DNA of 10,999 bases from JBFGCT01 sp041581055 (GTDB taxonomy: Bacteria > Actinomycetota > Acidimicrobiia > Acidimicrobiales > Ilumatobacteraceae), in contig JBFGCT010000136.1 of the NCBI GenBank assembly GCA_041581055.1, positions 1 to 10,999 on the forward strand. Direction: 5' to 3'. The position numbers and the translations under genes are program-made. Below the pieces are notes generated by a model. It worked only from the letters and a program-made list of their open reading frames with translations. It was not told the DNA's origin and did no database searches. Positions 5,751 to 10,999 of the stretch are shown in pieces (within the stretch, counting starts at the first letter, position 1; the number at the start of each line of letters is the position of its first letter).

Positions 5751-7209
5751 GCTGACGGGCGCCGGCGCCCATTTCCGCCAGCCGCCCGTCGAGGTTCCCG
5801 AGGAGCTGATCGGCGCGCTCGCCGAGATCTGCGAGGTCCGCACAGGCGAGCGGGAGGTCGCCGAGGCCAGCCGCGATTGGTGGCCGCTGGCGCTGCACTG
5901 GTCGATCGCCGGGGAGGTCCCGCAGCTCGCCGACGTGGTGGTCCGCCCGACGAGCACCGCCGAGGTCGCCGCCGTCGCCCGCGCCTGCGACATCGGGCGG
6001 GTGCCGCTGACCGTGGCCGGCGGCCGCAGCGGCGTGTGCGGGTCGTCCGTGCCGGCCCACGGCGGGGTGATCCTCGACACGACGGCGCTCGCCGGGATCG
6101 TCTCGGTCGACGAGGTCTCCGGCGTGGTCGAGGTGCTGCCCGGCACGTTCGGCCCCGAGCTCGAACGCGAGCTGCAGGTCGAGCACCTGTCGTCGGTCGG
6201 GCACTTCCCGCAGAGCTTCGACCTGGCGACGGTCGGCGGCTGGGTCGCGGCGCGCGGGGCGGGGCAGTACTCGACCCGGTACGGGAAGATCGAGGACATG
6301 GTCGTCGGGCTCGAGGCGGTGCTCGCCGACGGCACGGTGATCCGCACGGGCGGGGCCCCCGCGGCCGCCGCCGGCCCCGACCTCACCCAGGTGCTCGTCG
6401 GCTCGGAGGGCACGCTGGCCGTCATCACGCGGGTGTGGTTGCGGACGCATCCGGTCCCGCCGGCGTCCTTCAAGGCGGCCTACCTCCTCGACTCGTTCGC
6501 CGACGGGATCGAGGTCTGCCGGCGGATCCTGCGGCGCGGCGGCACGCCGGCGGTCCTCCGGCTGTACGACGAGCAGGAGTCGGCGCGCGGGCACGGCGGC
6601 GACGGAAGCGACTGCGTGCTGCTCGTCCTCGACGAGGGCGAGCAGGCCGTCGTCGACGCCACCGAGCGGCTCGTGGCGGCGGCGTGCGAGGAGCTCGGGG
6701 CGGTCGCCGCCGATCCGCTGCTCGTCGACGGCTGGCTCGAGCACCGCAACGACACCGACGCGCTCCAGGCGCTGACCCGCAAGGGGTACGTCGTCGACAC
6801 GATGGAGATCGCCGCACGGTGGGCGGCCCTGCCGGCGATCTTCGAGGCCGCCCGCGCCGCGCTGTTCGCCGTTCCGCACACCGTCGCCGCGACGTGCCAC
6901 CTCTCCCACAGCTACTCCGACGGCGCGTGCCTCTACTTCACGTTCGCCGCCACTCCCCCGGCCGACCAGGTCGAGTCGACGTACGTCGCGCTGTGGGACG
7001 CCGGCCAGCGGGCCGTCCTCGCCGGCGGGGGCAACATCTCTCATCACCACGGCGTCGGGCTCAACCGGGCGAGGTTCATGCGCGAGGCGCTCGGCGGCGA
7101 CACGCTCGACGTCCTCGTCCGGCTCAAGGCGATGTTCGACCCCAACGGCATCCTCAACCCCGGGAAGATGGGCCTGCCGTCGCCGTTCGGCCCGGCGCCC
7201 TGGCCATGA
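5722..7209 (+). CDS. FAD-binding oxidase resembling alkyl-dihydroxyacetonephosphate synthase
   Basis: A flavoenzyme of the PCMH-type FAD family. Its closest recognisable relatives are alkylglycerone-phosphate synthases, which swap the acyl chain of acyl-DHAP for a fatty alcohol to make the first ether-lipid intermediate. The 495-residue protein has the FAD domain from about 70 to 240 (TVAGGRSGVCGSS, then GGWVAARGAGQYSTRYGKIE from 172 and GSEGTLAVIT from 227) and an FAD-oxidase C-terminal domain. Features linked to alkyl-DHAP synthesis are present: HHH at 441-443 in ISHHHGVGL, Tyr398 in the SYSDGACLYF segment, and an LRLYD segment at 279-283 whose Arg280 may match the essential arginine. The gene starts at a GTG with AGGAGGA 5 bases upstream and ends in an ATGA overlap with the next gene. 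Beside glpD, which makes DHAP, such a reaction is plausible. No acyl-DHAP acyltransferase or alcohol-forming reductase is in the window, so a GlcD-like 2-hydroxyacid or polyol-phosphate dehydrogenase is the main alternative. Confidence 0.85.
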   Translation: MSTSPTPPIELTGAGAHFRQPPVEVPEELIGALAEICEVRTGEREVAEASRDWWPLALHWSIAGEVPQLADVVVRPTSTAEVAAVARACDIGRVPLTVAGGRSGVCGSSVPAHGGVILDTTALAGIVSVDEVSGVVEVLPGTFGPELERELQVEHLSSVGHFPQSFDLATVGGWVAARGAGQYSTRYGKIEDMVVGLEAVLADGTVIRTGGAPAAAAGPDLTQVLVGSEGTLAVITRVWLRTHPVPPASFKAAYLLDSFADGIEVCRRILRRGGTPAVLRLYDEQESARGHGGDGSDCVLLVLDEGEQAVVDATERLVAAACEELGAVAADPLLVDGWLEHRNDTDALQALTRKGYVVDTMEIAARWAALPAIFEAARAALFAVPHTVAATCHLSHSYSDGACLYFTFAATPPADQVESTYVALWDAGQRAVLAGGGNISHHHGVGLNRARFMREALGGDTLDVLVRLKAMFDPNGILNPGKMGLPSPFGPAPWP

Positions 7210-7637
7210 CGACCGCGACCGCCCGCTGGGACGTGGTCGCGCTGCGCGCCGGCGCCGGCGTCGCGCTGATGATCTCGATCCCGGTCACGGTGGTCGGGGC
7301 GATCGTCGACGGCGACACCACCGGGACCAACGCGCTGTTCTTCTTCGGCGCGATGCTCGGGTTCGTGCTCGGATCGGGTTGCGCGGCGTGGATCCAGCAG
7401 GCCGGGACCCCGATCAGCCACGGAATCGTCACGGCGAGCGGCACGTACGTCGCCGCCCAGGCCGTGTTCGTCGTGATCCGGCTCGTCGGCGGCAACGACG
7501 TGAACTGGTTCGGCGTGTTCCTGACGCTGATGCTCGTCGTCGTCGCCGGGTTGGTCGGCGGGTTGACGGGCGCCCGCCTCCAACGGCAGGGGTTGGTCCC
7601 CTCGGTCAACAAACACCGGACGGAGCACCGATCATGA
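7206..7637 (+). CDS. small four-helix membrane protein of unknown function
   Basis: I do not recognise the family. The 143-residue product has four hydrophobic segments at roughly 14-34, 43-63, 69-93 and 101-122, a short N-terminus, and a basic C-terminal tail (RLQRQGLVPSVNKHR) that would lie in the cytoplasm by the positive-inside rule. It has no NPA motifs, so it is not an aquaglyceroporin, and no transporter signature is seen. The start is the ATG of an ATGA overlap with the FAD oxidase, and its own stop forms a second ATGA with the kinase. Both junctions indicate translational coupling and so a role tied to the operon, perhaps as membrane anchor or small facilitator; that role is inferred from context only. 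The same frame is open far upstream inside the FAD oxidase gene, but the predicted protein there is Arg-rich and not real. Confidence 0.85.
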   Translation: MTTATARWDVVALRAGAGVALMISIPVTVVGAIVDGDTTGTNALFFFGAMLGFVLGSGCAAWIQQAGTPISHGIVTASGTYVAAQAVFVVIRLVGGNDVNWFGVFLTLMLVVVAGLVGGLTGARLQRQGLVPSVNKHRTEHRS

Positions 7638-9103
7638 CCAACATCCTCGTCATCGACGTCGGGACGACCGGGCTGCGCGCCGCGGTCGTCGACGAGCGGC
7701 TCTCGATCACCGCCATCGAGTACCGCCTGTCCGCGCCGACGTCGCCGGCCCCCGGCCTGGTCGAGTTCGACGGCGCCGTGATGGCGGCGACGCTGCTCGA
7801 CGCGGCGCGCGCCGTCATCGACCGGGCCGACCGGCCGATCGACGCCGTCGGGATCACGAACCAGCGGGCGAGCACGCTCGTCTGGGACCGCTCGACCGGC
7901 GAGCCGGTCGGCCCCGGACTCGGCTGGCAGGATCTGCGGACCGTGATCGAGTGCATCACCGCGAAGGCCGAGCACGGCTGGGCGATCGCCCCGAACCAGG
8001 CGGTGACCAAGCTCGCCTGGCTGCTCCAGAACACCCCGGGCATCGACGGCCGCGACCTCTGCTACGGCACCGTCGACAGCTGGGTGGCGTGGACGCTCAG
8101 CGGCGGCGCGGCGCACGTCAGCGACCAGACCAACGCCTCGGCGGCGGCGACCGGGCTGCTGCAGCTCGATGGCGCGGCCTGGAACCACGACGTGCTCGCG
8201 GCGTTCGGCATCCCCGAGTCCGTGCTGCCCTCGGTCGTCGACTCGATCGGCGTGTTCGGCCACGCGTCGGCGCTGCCCGGCAGCCCGCCGATGGCGGCGA
8301 TGCTCGGCGACCAGCAGGCGTCGCTCGTCGGCCAGGGCGGCGTGACGCCCGGCGCCACCAAGATCACGTTCGGGACCGGCGGCATGCTCGACGTGTGCAC
8401 CGGCGGCCCGACCCCCGACGCCGCCAACCGCAACGCCAACGGCACCTACCCGCTGCCGCTGTGGTCACGGGACGGCGCGATCGTCTGGGGCGCGGAGGGG
8501 ATCATGCTGTCGGCGGGCAGCAACGTCGAGTGGCTGCGCGACGACCTCGGCCTGATCGAGACCGCGGCCGCCAGCCACGACGTCGCCGCCGGCTGCGGCG
8601 ACTCCGATGGCGTCGTCTACGTGCCGGCGCTGCTCGGGCTGGGCACCCCGCAGTGGGACTACGGCGCCCGCGGCACGCTGCTCGGCCTGACCCGGGGCAG
8701 CGAGCGCCGCCATGTCGTGCGGGCGGTGCTCGAGGGGGTCGCCCACCGCGGCGCCGACCTCGTCGACGCGGCGGTCGCCGACACCGGGGCGGACGTGGCG
8801 ACGGTGCGCATCGACGGCGGGATGAGTGAGAATCCGACCTTCGTCCAGGCCCTGGCCGACGCGACGCGGCGACCGGTCGAGGTGTCGCCGGTCGTCGAGG
8901 CGACGACGCTCGGGGCCGCGTTCCTGGCCGGGGTCGGCGTCGGCGTCTGGCCCGACGTCGCGGCGATCGCCGAGCTGTGGCGCCCCGCCCGCACCGTGGA
9001 ACCACGAGCCGGCGACGACCACGACGCCCGACGGGCGACCTGGGCGCGCGCCCTCGAGCGGGCCGGTGGTTGGCTGCCCGACCTCTCGGCGCTCGACTTC
9101 TGA
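7634..9103 (+). CDS. GlpK-like FGGY-family kinase (glycerol or related polyol kinase)
   Basis: ATP-dependent kinase expected to make glycerol-3-phosphate, or the phosphate of a similar polyol, for the GlpD enzyme of the same operon; cytoplasmic. The 489-residue protein matches glycerol kinases along its length: VIDVGTTGLRAAVVDE at 6-21, GITNQRASTLVWDRSTGEP at 73-91, WQD at 98-100, GDQQASLVGQ at 225-234, FGTGG at 246-250, and the C-terminal ATP domain with IDGGMSENPTFVQALAD. Of the glycerol-contact residues known from E. coli GlpK, the arginine (R78), tryptophan (W98) and aspartate (D226) are kept. The glutamate after the arginine is Ala79, and the tyrosine position aligns with Asn121. Specificity for glycerol is therefore doubtful. 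The ATG overlaps the preceding stop (ATGA) and has GGAG 8 bases upstream. The frame is open further upstream to about 7379, but that part lies inside the membrane-protein gene and is spurious. Confidence 0.9.
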   Translation: MTNILVIDVGTTGLRAAVVDERLSITAIEYRLSAPTSPAPGLVEFDGAVMAATLLDAARAVIDRADRPIDAVGITNQRASTLVWDRSTGEPVGPGLGWQDLRTVIECITAKAEHGWAIAPNQAVTKLAWLLQNTPGIDGRDLCYGTVDSWVAWTLSGGAAHVSDQTNASAAATGLLQLDGAAWNHDVLAAFGIPESVLPSVVDSIGVFGHASALPGSPPMAAMLGDQQASLVGQGGVTPGATKITFGTGGMLDVCTGGPTPDAANRNANGTYPLPLWSRDGAIVWGAEGIMLSAGSNVEWLRDDLGLIETAAASHDVAAGCGDSDGVVYVPALLGLGTPQWDYGARGTLLGLTRGSERRHVVRAVLEGVAHRGADLVDAAVADTGADVATVRIDGGMSENPTFVQALADATRRPVEVSPVVEATTLGAAFLAGVGVGVWPDVAAIAELWRPARTVEPRAGDDHDARRATWARALERAGGWLPDLSALDF

Positions 9104-9132
9104 CGATCGCGGGATCGGCCGGCCGGAAACCC

Positions 9133-9138
9133 TAGAAT
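9133..9138 (+). promoter_or_regulatory. putative -10 box of the ferritin-like gene pair
   Basis: TAGAAT in the 73-bp gap after the kinase. Transcription would begin near 9145-9146, giving a leader of about 31 bases before the ATG at 9177. Exactly 7 bases after the box is another ATG (9146), the leaderless geometry seen at trpD and glpD. No clear -35. The gap also holds a weak hairpin, CGATC at 9104-9108 with GATCG at 9113-9117, without a T tract. Confidence 0.45.
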
Positions 9139-9145
9139 TGCCCGA

Positions 9146-9220
9146 ATGCCCTCCCAGCGGGAAGGATGTCGCTCACATGAACCCGAAAGGACGCTCCCCC
9201 GTGGACCTCGAACCCGCTGA
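9146..9220 (+). CDS. possible leaderless 24-residue leader peptide
   Basis: An ATG stands exactly 7 bases after the TAGAAT box, so it would be the first codon of the mRNA. The frame runs 24 codons to a TGA at 9218-9220, overlapping the first 14 codons of the ferritin-like gene in another frame. The peptide is Arg- and Pro-rich with one Cys at position 8. It may be a real regulatory leader or an accident of a short open frame in GC-rich DNA; nothing beyond the promoter geometry supports it. Confidence 0.2.
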   Translation: MPSQREGCRSHEPERTLPRGPRTR

Positions 9221-9794
9221 CCCCGCGACGTCGCGGCGCAGCCTGATCCGTGTCGCCGGCGCCGCCGGCATCGTCGGGGCCGCGGCCGCGCTGGTGTCGC
9301 GACCCGTCTCCGCCGCCCCGGCCCCCGTCCCGCCGAACGAGACGGACACCGCGCTGCTCGAACAGGCGATGCTGCTCGAGCTCACCGCCCACGACCTGTA
9401 CCGGGACGCGCTGGTCAGCAGCACGTTCCCCGCCGAGACGGCGCAGCTCGTCGAGGTGCTCGCCGCCAACCACGAGGCGTTCGGGCAGAGCATCGCCGGG
9501 GTCGCCGGCCTGTCCGCGACCGGGCGGAACGAAACAGTGTACGACTCGCTCAGCGCGAGCTTCTCGACCGACTTCGTGCTCGCCGCGCACCAGCTCGAGC
9601 AGACGGCCGTCTCGACGCACACCGAGCTGCTGGGGATCTACGAGAGCCTGCAGGCGGTCGAGCTGACCGCCTCGATCCTCGTCGTCGAGGCGCGCCAGGC
9701 GACCGTCCTCGCCGACGTCGCCGGCGTGTCCGACCTCGACATCGTCTTCGGCAACGAGCAACCGCCGGTCGGCCTCGCAGAGGCGACGGCGTGA
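9177..9794 (+). CDS. Tat-exported ferritin-like domain protein
   Basis: Extracytoplasmic four-helix protein of the Ferritin_2-type superfamily; no substrate or reaction is established. Of 205 residues, the first ~47 are a twin-arginine signal: SRRSLIR at 19-25, a hydrophobic stretch AGAAGIVGAAAALV, and a cleavage-like VSA-AP near 44-48. The mature part shows four helices with candidate metal ligands E68 (in LELT), H99 (ANHE), E141 and H148 (LEQTAVSTH), and a fourth-helix EARQ at 171-174, where a histidine might be expected in place of Gln174. The ATG at 9177 has GAAGGA 10 bases upstream; the GTG at 9201 with AAAGGA 9 bases upstream would also keep the signal peptide and cannot be excluded. 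The stop overlaps the next gene's GTG (GTGA). The downstream gene is a paralogue. Confidence 0.85.
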   Translation: MNPKGRSPVDLEPADPATSRRSLIRVAGAAGIVGAAAALVSRPVSAAPAPVPPNETDTALLEQAMLLELTAHDLYRDALVSSTFPAETAQLVEVLAANHEAFGQSIAGVAGLSATGRNETVYDSLSASFSTDFVLAAHQLEQTAVSTHTELLGIYESLQAVELTASILVVEARQATVLADVAGVSDLDIVFGNEQPPVGLAEATA

Positions 9795-10624
9795 ACGGCG
9801 ACCGCTACGAACCCGCCGCCGTCGCCCGCACCCGGCGCGACGCGCTGAGGCTGGGCGGGATGGCGCTCTCGCTCGGCGCGATCGCCGCAGCATGCGGCGA
9901 GAACCGCAGCGGGCTCACCGACCCCGGCCGGGTCGGGAACGCGCCGGCCGTCACCGAGCCACCGACGTACGCGATCGACGACGCGGTGCTGCTGCGCACG
10001 GCGTCATCGCTCGAGCTGACGGGGGTGGCGCTCTACGAGCAGGTCCTCGAGCTCGGGCTGTTCGGCTCGGCGCAGGTGCCGCTGATCCAGCGCCTGATCG
10101 AGAACCATGCGGCGATCGCCGAGGAGATGGCCGAGCTCACCGCCGGCGAGGGCGCCACGCCGTTCCGCTGCACGAACAACTGGATCCTCGACCGCGAGGT
10201 CGCCCCCGTGCTCGCCGCGATCGACGCCTCCGACCAGCCCGACATCGACGTCTTCACGCTGGCGATCTCGTTCGAGAACATCGCCGTCGCCACCCATCAG
10301 GACCTCGCCGGGCGGTTGACCCAGCCGGCGCAACGCGTCGCGACCACGCGGGCGGCGGCGCTCGACGCCCGCCATTCGGCGTGGCTGGCGATCCAGGCCG
10401 GCGGGTCGGCGGCCTACGTCTCGCCCACGCTCGTCGGCGGCGAGGTCGAGCTGACCGCCGAGGGCGTCCTCCCGCAGTACGCGATCACCAGCCGGTTCGG
10501 GTCGCTCGCCGCGATCGAGGTGGTCGTCGGCCCCGCCGACGAGAACGGCGTCCGGTCGAAGTACACGCTGCGCACGCCGGCGGAGAACGCGCTCGTCTAC
10601 AACGAGGTCGCCGCCACCTGCTGA
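9791..10624 (+). CDS. ferritin-like lipoprotein with Tat-type signal, paralogue of the upstream gene
   Basis: 277 residues. The N-terminus has twin arginines (RTRRDALRL at 13-21), a hydrophobic core and a lipobox-like IAAAC with Cys35, so it is probably exported folded and anchored by lipid on the outer face of the membrane. The ferritin-like bundle parallels the upstream protein: LELT with E75, ENH with H106, FENIAVATH with E162 and H169, and DARH at 192-195 in the fourth helix. A C-terminal extension from about 205 (beta-like, ending in Cys277) is absent from the upstream protein; Cys127 and Cys277 could pair. It starts at a GTG in a GTGA overlap with the upstream stop, so the two are translationally coupled and likely act together, for example in metal or oxidant handling at the cell surface. 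That function is inference. rnpB begins about 30 bp after its stop. Confidence 0.85.
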   Translation: MNGDRYEPAAVARTRRDALRLGGMALSLGAIAAACGENRSGLTDPGRVGNAPAVTEPPTYAIDDAVLLRTASSLELTGVALYEQVLELGLFGSAQVPLIQRLIENHAAIAEEMAELTAGEGATPFRCTNNWILDREVAPVLAAIDASDQPDIDVFTLAISFENIAVATHQDLAGRLTQPAQRVATTRAAALDARHSAWLAIQAGGSAAYVSPTLVGGEVELTAEGVLPQYAITSRFGSLAAIEVVVGPADENGVRSKYTLRTPAENALVYNEVAATC

Positions 10625-10641
10625 CCCGGTCGACGCCGCCG

Positions 10642-10647
10642 TACACT
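10642..10647 (+). promoter_or_regulatory. putative -10 box of rnpB
   Basis: TACACT ends 7 bases before 10655, the inferred 5' end of the RNase P RNA. A CTGACC at 10621-10626, overlapping the ferritin-like stop codon, matches 4 of 6 bases of TTGACA but with a short 15-bp spacer. A private promoter is expected for a stable RNA. Confidence 0.5.
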
Positions 10648-10654
10648 GGCCGGC

Positions 10655-10999
<345 letters not shown>

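Noticed and set aside
5731..7050. A 439-codon minus-strand open frame opposite the FAD oxidase
   Set aside because: The plus-strand frame has a strong ribosome site, family motifs and coupled neighbours; the minus product is low-complexity and Arg/Gly-rich.
9104..9124. CGATC/GATCG hairpin and GGCCGGCC palindrome after the kinase as a terminator
   Set aside because: The stem is only 5 bp and no T tract follows; short palindromes of this kind are common at this GC content.
9121..9140. GGAAAC at 9125-9130 as an ECF-sigma -35 element
   Set aside because: No matching -10 of the GTT type lies 16-17 bases downstream; a housekeeping TAGAAT box fits better.

Overview
The window is high-GC bacterial DNA that looks actinobacterial. 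It encodes a WhiB-type Fe-S regulator, several genes appear to have leaderless starts, and the RNase P RNA is of the ancestral (type A) kind with a P19 hairpin. The overall character, and the pairing of a UvrC/DEDDh-exonuclease-like C-terminus with trpD as in mycobacteria, suggest an uncultured or marine member of the Acidimicrobiia (Ilumatobacter-like). That placement is an inference, not a measurement.

Left part (1-2496): the 3' end of a plus-strand gene, probably a DEDDh exonuclease, converges with a minus-strand block. Read in its own direction the block is whiB-like regulator, trpD (anthranilate phosphoribosyltransferase), then thrB (homoserine kinase). trpD and thrB are 13 bp apart and look like one transcript starting at a leaderless trpD promoter. 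The 80-bp whiB-trpD gap contains a textbook G-quadruplex motif on the plus strand.

Middle part (2686-9103): a divergent glycerol/polyol oxidation locus. On the minus strand is a GlpC/HdrD-like protein with two 4Fe-4S clusters and two CCG domains. On the plus strand is a tightly coupled four-gene operon: glpD, an alkyl-DHAP-synthase-like FAD oxidase, a small four-helix membrane protein, and a GlpK-like FGGY kinase. Successive overlaps are 29, 4 and 4 bp. The 71-bp divergent promoter region holds two -10 boxes facing away from each other and a pair of direct repeats spaced 21 bp. Together the genes would phosphorylate a polyol, oxidise glycerol-3-phosphate to DHAP, and pass electrons to the membrane. 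The role of the FAD oxidase is open, and the kinase lacks two of the usual glycerol-contact residues.

Right part (9104-10999): two paralogous, translationally coupled ferritin-like proteins, both with twin-arginine export signals and the second a probable lipoprotein. They are followed by rnpB, the RNase P RNA, which runs off the window within a few bases of its 3' end. The rnpB gene has two structural peculiarities: a compensated base-pair swap in the catalytic P4 helix and no P18 hairpin.
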